Assembly (NCBI GenBank): GCA_004321905.1
Contig: SCQF01000002.1
Location: 1 to 42,282 of the forward strand
Direction: 5' to 3'
DNA: 42,282 bases
Origin: Verrucomicrobiota bacterium
Lineage (GTDB): Bacteria; Verrucomicrobiota; Kiritimatiellia; CAIQIC01
In this document: positions 23,490 through 32,438 of the stretch, one piece after another
Numbering within the stretch: position 1 is the stretch's first letter
Layout of the letters: every line of letters begins with the position of its first letter
The notes under the pieces: generated by a model
The model's input: only the letters and a program-made list of their open reading frames with translations
What the model was told of the DNA's origin: nothing
The model's database searches: none
Made by a program: the position numbers and the translations under genes

Positions 23490-25985
23490 TCAGAAAAACG
23501 CGAGCTGGTTTTTACTGTCGCCGGCTTTGCCTTTGCGGGGGCGGGCGAGCTTGGGTTGGCCTTGGTCGCCGAATTCGCCTTCTTCGAGGTTGGCGAGAAT
23601 TTCCTTGGCGCGACCGATGACGCCATCGGGCAGGCCGGCGAGCCGCGCCACATGGATGCCGTAGCTCTTATCGGCGGCCCCGGGAACGATGCGGCGCAGG
23701 AAGGCGATGCGGTCGCCGCTTTCGCGGACGAGGACGTTGTAGTTCTTCACCCCCCGAAGCGTCAGCGCAAGATCGGTCAGTTCGTGGTAGTGCGTGGCGA
23801 AAAGGGTCTTGGCCTTCACCTGGTTGTGCAGGTGCTCGGCCACGGCCCACGCGATGGAGATGCCGTCGAAGGTGCTCGTGCCGCGTCCGATTTCGTCGAG
23901 GACGATCAGGCTCTTGGCGGTGGCGTTGTGCAAGATATTCGCCGTCTCCTGCATCTCCACCATGAACGTGCTGCGGCCGCGCGCGAGGTCGTCGCTCGCG
24001 CCGACGCGCGTGAAGACGCGGTCCACGACGCCGATCTCCGCCTCCGCCGCCGGGATGAATGCGCCCATCTGCGCCATGACCACGAGCAACGCGACCTGCC
24101 GGATATAGGTGGATTTGCCGGCCATGTTCGGGCCGGTGATGATGATGAGCTGGTTGGCGGTACCATCGAGCAGCACATCGTTCGGCACGAAGCGCTCGGC
24201 CTCGGCAAGCTGTTCGACCACCGGGTGGCGGCCGTCGCGGATGAGGATCGCATCGCCCTCGGTGATGCGTGGACGAACATAGCCCAACGCCAGCGCACGT
24301 TCGGCGAGCGCGCCGAGCACGTCGAGCTGCGCGATGGCAGCGGCGCTGCGCTGGATCGCGGCGGTCTGCAACACGGCGGCGTCGCGCACCTGCACAAATA
24401 ATTCGTATTCGAGCGCCGTCGCGCGGTCCTGCGCGCCGACGATCTTGTTCTCGTATTCCTTCAGCTCCGGCGTGATGAAGCGCTCGGCGTTGACCATCGT
24501 CTGCTTACGGATGTAGTCGGTGGGCGTCGCCGCGAGGTTGCTCTTGGTGATCTCGATGTAGTAGCCGAAGATGTTGTTGTGCCGGACCTTGAGGCTCTTG
24601 ATGCCGGTGCGTTCCTGCTCGCGCGCCTGGAAATCGGCCAGCCATTGGCGGCCCGCGGTGGCGAGCGTGAGGAGTTCGTCCAACTCGGGATGATAGCCGC
24701 GGCGGATCATGCCGCCTTCTTTAATTGCGAGGGGCGGTTCATCCACGATGGCGCGGGAAATTAAATCCACCAACTCCGGCAGCGGCGTAATCGCGCCCGC
24801 GTTTTCGGCCAGCAGCCCGCCCGCGGGCTGGGCTGCGAGCAGCGCGCGCAGTCCGGGCAGCGCGGCGAGCGAACGCGCCAGTGCCTGCAACTCGCGCGCG
24901 TTGCCGCCGCCCACGCCGAGCCGCGCAATCACGCGTTCGAGGTCGCGGATTTCCGCAAGCTGCGCGGTCAGGTCATGGAGTAGCGCGCGATCGCGCGTCA
25001 GCGCCTCGATCGTATCCTGACGCGCGACGATCGCAGCGCGCCGTGCGAGCGGGCGCAGCAGCCAGTCGCGCAGCAACCGTCCACCCATCGGTGTCACGGT
25101 CTTGTCGAGCACGCCGAGCAGCGTCGGCGCGCCGGCGGCGGCGGAGCGCGTCGGTACAAGGTCGAGGTGCGCCACGGTGCCTTCGTCTATCACGAGGAAA
25201 TCCGCCGAAGTCTTCACGTGCAGCGCGCGGACGTGGCTGGCGTTGCGGCGGAGTTCATCGGTGACGTAGTGCAGTACCGCGCCCGCGGCGCGGACGGCGA
25301 GCTGCTGGCCCGCGCAGCCGAAGCCATCGAGTGAGTACACCTTGAAGTGGCGGAGCAGCAGATCGGCGACGAAGTCCGGCTCGAACGTCCAGTCCTCGCG
25401 CACGGAAAGTAGCGTCGGCCCGCCGGCGGGAAACAGCGCGGCGAGTTCCGCGTTCTCGCGCAGGCTCTCCGGCACCACGCACTCGCTCGGCGCGCCGCGC
25501 GCGAGCGCATCGCCGAGCGCGGCAGCCGAGGTGAACTGCTCGATCCAGAATTCGCCGGTGGAGAGGTCGAGCATCGCGAGGCCGAAGACGCCGTCGGCGC
25601 AGCACAGGCCGGCGAGGTAGTTGTGCAGGTGCGCGTCGAGCACCTGCTCCTCAAGCACGGTGCCGGGCGTGACGATACGGACCACGTCGCGCCGTACAAG
25701 GCCTTTGCCCGCGGAGGGCTCTTCCATCTGCTCGCTGATCGCGACCTTTTTGCCGGCCTTGATCAGCTTGGCGAGGTATAGCTCCGCCGCGTGGTGCGGT
25801 ACGCCGCACATCGGCACCTGCTGGCGTTTGGTCAGCGTGAGATCGAGCAGACGCGAGGCCTCGATCGCGTCGTCATAGAACATCTCGTAGAAATCGCCGA
25901 GCCGGAAGAAGAGCAACGTGCCCGGCGGCAGCTCGCCCTTCAGCTTGCGATATTGACCCATCAAAGGTGTTGTGGCTTCGCTCAT
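23490..25985 (-). CDS. mutS: DNA mismatch repair protein MutS
   Basis: An 831-residue mismatch sensor that binds mispaired DNA and recruits MutL using ATP. The mismatch-reading Phe-x-Glu is in RLGDFYEMFYDDA near residue 33. The connector, lever and clamp domains follow. The ATPase has the Walker A GPNMAGKSTYIRQ (about residue 625), and LIVLDEIGRGTSTFDG contains Walker B. Length is close to the bacterial norm, with a short C-terminal tail. The last residues QLAFF look like a beta-clamp-binding motif (QLxLF type); this is inferred. The start ATG 25985 gives the conserved N-terminal QYRKLKGELPPGTLLFFRLG. No mutL is nearby; the repeat nest lies at its 3' end. Confidence 0.95.
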   Translation of the reverse strand: MSEATTPLMGQYRKLKGELPPGTLLFFRLGDFYEMFYDDAIEASRLLDLTLTKRQQVPMCGVPHHAAELYLAKLIKAGKKVAISEQMEEPSAGKGLVRRDVVRIVTPGTVLEEQVLDAHLHNYLAGLCCADGVFGLAMLDLSTGEFWIEQFTSAAALGDALARGAPSECVVPESLRENAELAALFPAGGPTLLSVREDWTFEPDFVADLLLRHFKVYSLDGFGCAGQQLAVRAAGAVLHYVTDELRRNASHVRALHVKTSADFLVIDEGTVAHLDLVPTRSAAAGAPTLLGVLDKTVTPMGGRLLRDWLLRPLARRAAIVARQDTIEALTRDRALLHDLTAQLAEIRDLERVIARLGVGGGNARELQALARSLAALPGLRALLAAQPAGGLLAENAGAITPLPELVDLISRAIVDEPPLAIKEGGMIRRGYHPELDELLTLATAGRQWLADFQAREQERTGIKSLKVRHNNIFGYYIEITKSNLAATPTDYIRKQTMVNAERFITPELKEYENKIVGAQDRATALEYELFVQVRDAAVLQTAAIQRSAAAIAQLDVLGALAERALALGYVRPRITEGDAILIRDGRHPVVEQLAEAERFVPNDVLLDGTANQLIIITGPNMAGKSTYIRQVALLVVMAQMGAFIPAAEAEIGVVDRVFTRVGASDDLARGRSTFMVEMQETANILHNATAKSLIVLDEIGRGTSTFDGISIAWAVAEHLHNQVKAKTLFATHYHELTDLALTLRGVKNYNVLVRESGDRIAFLRRIVPGAADKSYGIHVARLAGLPDGVIGRAKEILANLEEGEFGDQGQPKLARPRKGKAGDSKNQLAFF

Positions 25986-26001
25986 GCGTCAGGGCGGCAA
26001 G

Positions 26002-26052
26002 TTTTCCAAGGTTTGGAAAAAATGCGAGCTTGTTTTTCCACGCCTTGGAAAA
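26002..26052. repeat. Paired palindrome element upstream of mutS
   Basis: The copies are TTCCAA-GGT-TTGGAA (centre 26011) and TTCCAC-GCC-TTGGAA (centre 26043), 32 bp apart. It lies between two leftward genes, 17 bp upstream of the mutS start. Confidence 0.92.
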
Positions 26053-26061
26053 CGTGCCGAT

Positions 26062-28053
26062 TTATTTCGAAAGATGGGCGATGCCGGTGGCCCAGTCGAG
26101 CGTCAGCGTCTGGCCGGCACACGAAAAGATCCAGTGATCGTCCTGTTGCTTCAGTTGAACTTTCGCCGGCTGGGCCGGCGCCGCCGACCACGAGATGGCG
26201 ACGGCATTACGCCATGCGGCGGTGTTGTTGCGCAGTCGGATCGAAAACATAGCCGGCGCGGATTTGCCACGTTCGCCGAACATGGCGTCCTCGCCGGTCG
26301 TCACCTCAACGCCGCCGGGCGTTAGCGGTTCGATGCGCAGTGCGGCGTTCTTGCCGACACAGCCAAACGCGCCATCGGCGGCACGCGTGGTTTTATTTTC
26401 GGGATGGAAACGCAGTTCAAGCAGGCGGGCGGAGTCGAGCGCGATGTCGTCGGCGACGATCAGCACGTTGGGTTTGAGGAAGAACAGATGACGCACGAAA
26501 TGTTTCAAACCGTTAGCACGTGCGTAGGCCTCGGTCGCGTCGCCCATGAGGTGATCGAACGCGGGCGTCGCGTCGGCGCCCAGGATACGCGGACGCGCTT
26601 TGACCGCGAGCGCCTGTCCGCCTTGAAACCACGGTTCGCCTTCACCGATTTGGCCGTGACCATCAATCAACAGCGTGTTGTGCTGCGAGGTTTGCTTGGT
26701 GCGGTAGCCGTCGTCACGGAGCAGCCACTCACCGTTGCCAAACACAACAAAGTGATTGGCGTCGGGATGGACGTGGCCACCACCGGGATCGCGCGCGAAC
26801 AACTGCATCGCCTTGTGCCCGATGAACGGGCCGCACTTGAACACGACGAGCGCGGCATCGCCTGACCAATCGGTGCGCGCCGAGACGATGTCCATGTCGG
26901 TGAAGTGCCGCAACGTCGGCAGATCGTTTGGCGGACGCGGCGGGAGCGTCGGATCGAACCAGATAAGGTTCAACCACGGCGCGGCGGAGCCATGGATCCC
27001 ACTGGCATTCAGCTCGGCCGCGAGCCACTGCGCGTGGCCATTGCGATATTCGTTGGCCAACGCGCGCAAAAGATAATCCGGGCCATACGACCAAGAGCCG
27101 CGCGTGCAGTCGGCAATATCTACGACCATATTTTGTTGCGACCACGCCTGGCGTGGCAGGGCGAGGTAGAGTCGGTAATCGCTGGTGTTGCGCCACCACG
27201 GGTGGTCATAGAAATTCACACCGAGTTGTTCGCGCGCGAGCCACATGAATTTGAGCAAATATTCCACGCCATAGCTCCAATAACCGGCGCCTTCATGACT
27301 CGCGCCGTCAGGGCCAAGCGCTGTGTGCGTGTGCCGCCACTTGTCGAGCGTCATGGCAACCCAGCCGCGCGCCGCCGGAAACTCATCGTGGAGGGCCAGC
27401 CCTGCTGCGGCCAGGCCACAAGCAGCCACCCACAGATGGTTTTGCAAAAAATTCTGGCGGGCGGGTGTCACCGCCGCCATGGCCGCACCGCGTCGTTCGA
27501 GGGTGGTGCGGATGGTGCGGCACGTCTCGGCGTCAAGATCGGCGTAACACCAGTCATAGACCAGCGCGAGGCCGAAAAGCTGGTGGCCCGCGGCAAGGTC
27601 GTGGCCATCGCGCTTGCCGAGGCCCCACGTTGGATAACTGCACGAAGCCAGTGCCCACGCACGCACGGCGTCGAGATATTTCTTATCGCCGGTCAGTTCC
27701 CACGTCAGCGCCAGCGATGGCAGCGCGTTGCCGACCTCGCGCTGCCAGAGCTGTTCATCGCCGCTGCCTTCGTCCTCGGCGCGATATTTCGGCGGACCGT
27801 GTCGCACGGCGGAATCGGCATATTCCTTCAGATAAACCCACAAGTTGGCGTGTGTTGTTTTGATCGCGGTGCGGAGGTCCTCACGTTTTTGCGCGGTGAG
27901 GAAGAGGCGTGGATGAACACCACTGAATTTTTCCAACGCAGCCAGCTCGGTGGCGGAAAGTTGTGGCGTTGGCTCCGGCTGATGCGCGGCCCCCCAGGCC
28001 ACATTCACGGCGATCAGTAACAACCCTCCACGCCATATCAGTTTTTTCATCAT
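26062..28053 (-). CDS. Secreted heparinase II/III-like polysaccharide lyase
   Basis: A protein of about 663 residues with a signal peptide (MKKLIWRGGLLLIAVNVAWG). The first 350 residues form an alpha/alpha-toroid (HPRLFLTAQKREDLRTAI, ALTWELTGDKKYLDAVRAW), and the second part is the beta-sandwich of heparinase II/III-type lyases (GGGHVHPDANHFVVFGNGEW, RTKQTSQHNTLLIDGHGQIG). The histidines in GGGHVHPDANH and SQHNT are typical metal or catalytic positions. These enzymes split uronic-acid-containing polysaccharides such as alginate, heparin or ulvan; the substrate cannot be fixed. It lies just downstream of a rhamnosidase gene on the same strand, which suggests a rhamnose- and uronate-containing glycan such as ulvan. 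The start is ATG 28053 or 28050; the longer frame uses TTG. Confidence 0.8.
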   Translation of the reverse strand: MMKKLIWRGGLLLIAVNVAWGAAHQPEPTPQLSATELAALEKFSGVHPRLFLTAQKREDLRTAIKTTHANLWVYLKEYADSAVRHGPPKYRAEDEGSGDEQLWQREVGNALPSLALTWELTGDKKYLDAVRAWALASCSYPTWGLGKRDGHDLAAGHQLFGLALVYDWCYADLDAETCRTIRTTLERRGAAMAAVTPARQNFLQNHLWVAACGLAAAGLALHDEFPAARGWVAMTLDKWRHTHTALGPDGASHEGAGYWSYGVEYLLKFMWLAREQLGVNFYDHPWWRNTSDYRLYLALPRQAWSQQNMVVDIADCTRGSWSYGPDYLLRALANEYRNGHAQWLAAELNASGIHGSAAPWLNLIWFDPTLPPRPPNDLPTLRHFTDMDIVSARTDWSGDAALVVFKCGPFIGHKAMQLFARDPGGGHVHPDANHFVVFGNGEWLLRDDGYRTKQTSQHNTLLIDGHGQIGEGEPWFQGGQALAVKARPRILGADATPAFDHLMGDATEAYARANGLKHFVRHLFFLKPNVLIVADDIALDSARLLELRFHPENKTTRAADGAFGCVGKNAALRIEPLTPGGVEVTTGEDAMFGERGKSAPAMFSIRLRNNTAAWRNAVAISWSAAPAQPAKVQLKQQDDHWIFSCAGQTLTLDWATGIAHLSK

Positions 28054-28076
28054 CAAAACCTATTGGGTGAAGATTG

Positions 28077-28127
28077 TTTTCCCATGGTTGGAAAAACCAC
28101 GCCTTCTGTTTTCCAAGCCTTGGAAAA
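28077..28127. repeat. Paired palindrome element
   Basis: The copies are TTCCCA-TGG-TTGGAA (centre 28086, one change in the left half) and TTTTCCAAGCCTTGGAAAA (centre 28118), 32 bp apart. It fills the gap between the rhamnosidase stop (28130) and the start of the lyase gene. Confidence 0.92.
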
Positions 28128-28129
28128 GG

Positions 28130-31100
28130 TCAATTTTGGAAGCGATAATTTCCGGATTCTACCGCGAGCACCGCGCAATCCTTTTCCAAACCCAGGAATT
28201 TCACACCTCTGGCCTTGGCCAGGGCCTTGCCATTTTCGTTCACTTGTTCGGCGCTTTTGGCCGGCATGAAGACGGTCGCGGTGGTGTTCGGCGGAATGGT
28301 GACCGCGAGCGTGAGCTTGCCGTCGTTCAGCTGCCAAGCGGTGGCGATGCGGCCGCGAACGCTGTCATAGCTGGTCGCCGCCGAAGTCAGCTTGCCGCCG
28401 GGCTGTGGCGCGATGATGATGTGCTTGTAGGCCGGCAGCGCGGCGCGAATGCCGCCGATATTTTCGACCATCCACTGATAGACGGCGCCGAAGCTATAGT
28501 GCGCGAAGCTGTTCATCCCGGGATTGCCGAAGCCTTCCTCCGGCGTCCAGCCATTCCAGCGCTCCCAGATCGTCGTCGCGCCGTGTTTGATGGAGAAGCC
28601 CCACGACGGGAAGGTGTCGTTGTGGATCAGGCGATAGGCCACGTCGTTCCGCCCGATCTTCGCCAGCGCGAGCATCAGGTCTTTGGTGCCAACAAAGCCG
28701 GTCGAGAGGTGGTTGCCGCGCGCTTCGATGTTTTCAACGAGATATTTCGCCGCGCGCTGGGCTTGTTCGCCCTCGACGAGGTCGTTGACGAGCGCAAGTA
28801 CGTAGTCCGCCTGTGTGTCGCCCTTGATGCGGCCATCGGACGCGACATAGGCCTTGTTGAAGGCGGCTTTGAGTTGTTCGAAAAGCACGTTGTATTTCGG
28901 CACATCCGCCACCTTGCCGAGTGCGGCGGCGACTTGCGCCATCAACCGGGTGCAGTTGGCAAAGTAGGCCATGAAGATGACGTCCTTGGGTGTATCGGCT
29001 TTGATGTTCAGCCAGTCGCCGAAGCAGTGATATTGCTTCGGCGGCAACAGCTCCGGTGTGCAGCGATTCTTGCAGAAGTCAATGAAGCGCGCCATCGCGG
29101 CGTAGTGCTGTTCCAAAATGCGCGTGTCGCCATAGACGGCATAGACCGTCCACGGGCAGATCACGCCGGCATCGGCCCACGCGGGTCCGCCATCAGGTCC
29201 GGAAACCTTGAGCGGCGCAATCATCGGGAACTGGCCATCGGCGCGCTGACTATCCTCGCAAAGATCCACCAACCATTTGGTGTAGAACGCCTGCGCGTCG
29301 CAGTTGAGCGTGGCGGTGCGGATATAGACCTGCGCATCGCCGGTCCAACCGAGCCGTTCGTCGCGCTGTGGACAATCGGTGGGAATATCAATGAAATTCA
29401 TCCGCTGCGTCCAATAGATGTTGCTGTGCAGCTTGTTCAACAGCTCATCGGAGCAGGTGAAACTGCCGACAACAGGCGTGGCACTGCTCAAAGCGAGGCC
29501 GACGATGGTGTCCGGCGTCGGCGGCTTGGTCAGCCCGGTAACTTCGACATATTGGAAGCCGTGGAAGGTGAAACGCGGCGACCAGACTTCTGTGCCTGCA
29601 CCTTTGCAGATATAGGTGTCGGTCGCCTGGGCGCTGCGGAGATTGATGGTATAAAGCGTACCATCGGGATTGAGCCGCTCACCGTGCCGCAGCGTGATCT
29701 TCTGGCCCGGCGCGCCGCGCACCTTCAAACGTACGACACCGGCAAAATTCTGTCCCAGATCAAGCACATAGACGCCGGGTTGCGGCGCGGTGATTTTTTG
29801 AGCACGAAATTCCTGAATGGCCATGACCGCCGGACCGGGATGCGCTTCGATAACGGGCTTGAGTTCCGCGCCGATGCTTACAGCGCTCCACGGCTGGTCG
29901 TTGAAACCGGTTCGATCCCAGCCGATCAACTCTTTACGCGCATCATACGTTTCGCCCATTAGAATATCGGCGCCAAGAATTGGTCCGGTACTGGCTTTCC
30001 ACTGCGGGCCGGAAACCACGCTTTCACGCGAGCCATCGGCGTATTCGAGCACCAGCTGCATCAATACACGCGGTCGCTCTCCATAATGATCGCGCACGCC
30101 ACCCCAACCGATGTAACCGCTGAACCAACCATCGGACAGCACGGCGCCCAACGCGTTCGCACCGCGCCGCACCAACGGCGTCACGTCATAGGTGCGGTAA
30201 TAGAGGCGCTTGGCATAATCAGTCCACCCGGGATCGAAGCAACTTGCATTCACCCGCTGGCCGTTGAGATGGAGATCGAACCAACCCAAAGCGGTCGCAT
30301 AGAGCGTGGCCCGTACCACGGCTTGGGCCGTGGAAAATGCTGTGCGCAGATAGACCGCCGGTGGCGTGACCACATCGGTAACTTTGAGTTGGCCCCACGG
30401 GGCCATGCCGTAGGCACCCAACACGCGACAGGGTGACCACGCCTGATGATCGGCGGCCTCGGCCGACATCTTTTTACTGGCCAACCACGAGGAATCGCTG
30501 ACCACAGTGATCGTTTGGCCCGTTTTTGTTTTCACGATCAGTTGCGCCAGAAAACCCGCGGGACTTGGCGTCGCCTTATCCACGGTGGCACGGATTTCAT
30601 TTTGACCGTCTTTCAGGTATAGCCGCACATTACGCCGGACCACCACCCGCGGGCCTTTGGTCTTCGCGTCGCGGACCGCCACGTGTGCGCCATTGAGATT
30701 GACCGAAAACGTGTCGTCGCCCGTAACAAGCAACTCCGCCGTCTCAATTTCCTTCGTCGCCGGCAATGCCATCGTTTTCAAAAACACACGATGACCGACG
30801 GGCGGATTCGGCTGCGGATCGTCGGCATACCAAATCCACTGTGCACCCGTCACCGGCGCATCAGCCGGCTCGACTTCGCGCGGCTTGTCGAAACCAATCC
30901 ACTCCGCTTTCCAATCTTCGGGTTTGAGCAACCCCATCGTCCAAAGCGCCGGCTTACTCCACCCCGAATCTTTGCCGTCCCGATCCCAAACCTTGACCTT
31001 CCAGAAACAGGACTGCCCGGACGGCAGTGCTTTCCCCTGATAAACGACGGAGATTGTGTCATCGCTTTTGACCACGCCGGAATCCCAGAGATCGCCGACG

Positions 31101-31321
31101 TTCTTCTTGAGCGACTTTTCGCTGCTGGCGACCAACACGTGATAGGCCGTCTGTCGCTCGCCGCGCTCATCGGACTGCAACATCCAACTCAATCGCGGCT
31201 GTGTCACGTCAATGCCGAGCGGGTCCACCCGGTATTCACAACGCAGGCGCCCAACCTCCAAGGCCGAAGCGCCCGTCGCCAAAACCGCCGAGAGCAAAAC
31301 CAAACCGAGTGTAATTTTCAT
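28130..31321 (-). CDS. Alpha-L-rhamnosidase, GH78 family
   Basis: A 1063-residue exported enzyme that removes terminal alpha-L-rhamnose from glycans. A signal peptide (MKITLGLVLLSAVLATGASA) is followed by N-terminal beta domains (LRCEYRVDPLGIDVTQPRLS), the Bac_rhamnosid domain (YRTYDVTPLVRRGANALGAV) and the (alpha/alpha)6 catalytic domain with the signature DIPTDCPQRDERLGWTGD, which carries conserved acidic residues. The C-terminal domain begins near WERWNGWTPEEGFG. The start ATG 31321 follows AAAGGA; the frame upstream to 31492 runs through a paired palindrome and the neighbouring gene. It is on the same strand as the lyase gene and 77 bp upstream of it, probably one functional set with a paired palindrome between. 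Confidence 0.92.
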   Translation of the reverse strand: MKITLGLVLLSAVLATGASALEVGRLRCEYRVDPLGIDVTQPRLSWMLQSDERGERQTAYHVLVASSEKSLKKNVGDLWDSGVVKSDDTISVVYQGKALPSGQSCFWKVKVWDRDGKDSGWSKPALWTMGLLKPEDWKAEWIGFDKPREVEPADAPVTGAQWIWYADDPQPNPPVGHRVFLKTMALPATKEIETAELLVTGDDTFSVNLNGAHVAVRDAKTKGPRVVVRRNVRLYLKDGQNEIRATVDKATPSPAGFLAQLIVKTKTGQTITVVSDSSWLASKKMSAEAADHQAWSPCRVLGAYGMAPWGQLKVTDVVTPPAVYLRTAFSTAQAVVRATLYATALGWFDLHLNGQRVNASCFDPGWTDYAKRLYYRTYDVTPLVRRGANALGAVLSDGWFSGYIGWGGVRDHYGERPRVLMQLVLEYADGSRESVVSGPQWKASTGPILGADILMGETYDARKELIGWDRTGFNDQPWSAVSIGAELKPVIEAHPGPAVMAIQEFRAQKITAPQPGVYVLDLGQNFAGVVRLKVRGAPGQKITLRHGERLNPDGTLYTINLRSAQATDTYICKGAGTEVWSPRFTFHGFQYVEVTGLTKPPTPDTIVGLALSSATPVVGSFTCSDELLNKLHSNIYWTQRMNFIDIPTDCPQRDERLGWTGDAQVYIRTATLNCDAQAFYTKWLVDLCEDSQRADGQFPMIAPLKVSGPDGGPAWADAGVICPWTVYAVYGDTRILEQHYAAMARFIDFCKNRCTPELLPPKQYHCFGDWLNIKADTPKDVIFMAYFANCTRLMAQVAAALGKVADVPKYNVLFEQLKAAFNKAYVASDGRIKGDTQADYVLALVNDLVEGEQAQRAAKYLVENIEARGNHLSTGFVGTKDLMLALAKIGRNDVAYRLIHNDTFPSWGFSIKHGATTIWERWNGWTPEEGFGNPGMNSFAHYSFGAVYQWMVENIGGIRAALPAYKHIIIAPQPGGKLTSAATSYDSVRGRIATAWQLNDGKLTLAVTIPPNTTATVFMPAKSAEQVNENGKALAKARGVKFLGLEKDCAVLAVESGNYRFQN

Positions 31322-31343
31322 GATATTCCTTTGCGTGATCGCG

Positions 31344-31393
31344 TTTTCCAAACCTTGGGAAAACCACCGCTTCCTTTTTCCAAGCTTTGGAAA
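31344..31393. repeat. Paired palindrome element upstream of the rhamnosidase gene
   Basis: The copies are TTCCAA-ACC-TTGGGA (centre 31353) and TTCCAA-GCT-TTGGAA (centre 31385), 32 bp apart. The element lies 22 bp upstream of the rhamnosidase start codon. Confidence 0.92.
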
Positions 31394-31415
31394 TCGGATG
31401 AAAATGACGGTGAAC

Positions 31416-31685
31416 TTAGGGGCTTTCTTCCTCGGCGCCGGGCGGCGCTTCTTGATCGTCGAGCAGTTTGTCGATTTTTTCCACGTCGTCAAATTCCTCG
31501 GTGCGCGCGTCGTCGTCCAGGCTGCTGCTTTCAGCGCAGTCGGCGCAGACGGCGGAACGCGGGAAGCATAGCGCGCAGAATTCTTCGCCGCACGCCGTGC
31601 ATTCAGCCATGTGTTCCGCGCCGTGTTCCGGGCAACCTTCGTTCATTCCGAAGACGTTGTTTTCCTCTTCCAAATCCATCGGCAT
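31416..31685 (-). CDS. Small acidic zinc-ribbon/B-box-like protein
   Basis: An 89-residue cytosolic protein. Residues 14-48 hold an array of likely zinc ligands: CPEHGAEHMAECTACGEEFC, then ALCFPRSAVCADC, similar to a B-box or double zinc ribbon. The rest is very acidic (SSSLDDDARTEEFDDVEKID, then QEAPPGAEEESP). The start ATG 31685 follows GGGAGGGC; the longer frame overlaps the upstream gene. It lies 23 bp after the HNH endonuclease gene on the same strand, so the two are probably one operon. It could be a protein-binding partner or DNA mimic for the nuclease, but that is speculation. No named family is recognised. Confidence 0.65.
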   Translation of the reverse strand: MPMDLEEENNVFGMNEGCPEHGAEHMAECTACGEEFCALCFPRSAVCADCAESSSLDDDARTEEFDDVEKIDKLLDDQEAPPGAEEESP

Positions 31686-31708
31686 GTGAGCTGCCCTCCC
31701 GCGACGCG

Positions 31709-32332
31709 TCATTCCGCGCCCAATTCCACATTCCAATAGGCCAAATCCAGAAAATGTCGCCAACTATGATCCGCCGCCACCGCGAACTGGACCTCCACGA
31801 AGGGCCGCCAGCGCGGTTTCTTCGGCTTGCGGATCAGTCGCATCCCCGCCTCCTCCGGCGAGCGGCTGCCCTTGCGGCGGTTACACTCGATGCAACTGCA
31901 CACGACGTTGGTCCAGTTCGTCAGCCCGCCGCGCATCCGCGGCAGGATATGGTCAATGTTGAGGTCCTTGCGGTCGAATTTTTTGCCGCAGTATTGGCAG
32001 GTGTTGCGGTCGCGCTCAAAAATGTTGTGGCGCGTGAACTTCACTTCCTTGTTCGGGAAGCGGTCGAAGAACAGCAGCAGAATGATCCGCGGGATGCGGA
32101 TGCGTAGCGAAACGGTGCGCACCGTTTCGGCCTCGGCGGCGGGCGCGGCGGCCTCGGAAAAATCGCACCACTGGCGGAACGAGAAGGTACGGCATTCGCC
32201 GTCGTTGGCGGCGACCACCACCTGGGCGTGACCGGTGCACAGGAGGGTCAGCGCACGTTCGACGGAGCAAACGTGAACTGCCTGCCACAGCCGGTTCAAG
32301 ACCAGCACCGGAGTCTGCAAAGCCGAGCTCAT
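31709..32332 (-). CDS. HNH endonuclease family protein
   Basis: A 207-residue protein with a complete HNH nuclease motif: CQYCGKKFDRKDLNIDHILP, then RGGLTNWTNVVCSCIECNRR. The first two CxxC pairs hold a structural zinc, and DH plus N form the active site. The N-terminal 100 residues (TPVLVLNRLWQAVHVCSVER) match a widespread HNH subfamily of free-standing chromosomal proteins, whose biological target is not established. The start ATG 32332 was chosen over GTG/ATG codons upstream because the conserved region begins there. There is no restriction-modification gene nearby, so defence is not indicated by context. A zinc-ribbon gene follows. Confidence 0.82.
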   Translation of the reverse strand: MSSALQTPVLVLNRLWQAVHVCSVERALTLLCTGHAQVVVAANDGECRTFSFRQWCDFSEAAAPAAEAETVRTVSLRIRIPRIILLLFFDRFPNKEVKFTRHNIFERDRNTCQYCGKKFDRKDLNIDHILPRMRGGLTNWTNVVCSCIECNRRKGSRSPEEAGMRLIRKPKKPRWRPFVEVQFAVAADHSWRHFLDLAYWNVELGAE

Positions 32333-32404
32333 CACCCTATGCCTTCGCAAAAGTTGCCGAAAAGTAGCGTATCGGCGCGAAGCTGTAAAGCTGGTTGCGA
32401 AAAC

Positions 32405-32423
32405 TTTTCCAAGGCTGGGAAAA
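32405..32423. repeat. Single palindrome
   Basis: TTTTCCAAGGCTGGGAAAA (centre 32414) has one change in the right half and no partner at 32 bp. It lies between two leftward genes. Confidence 0.8.
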
Positions 32424-32438
32424 GCGGCCGGCCGGATT

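Noticed and set aside
28181-28199. Palindrome-like TTTTCCAAACCCAGGAA
   Set aside because: It lies within the rhamnosidase coding region, its right half does not match and no partner is found at 32 bp; taken as chance.
28067-29962. 631-codon rightward frame
   Set aside because: It lies wholly opposite the GH78 rhamnosidase gene, whose conserved domains are clear. The protein is rich in Arg, Ala and Gly and has no recognisable domain; it is a high-GC shadow.
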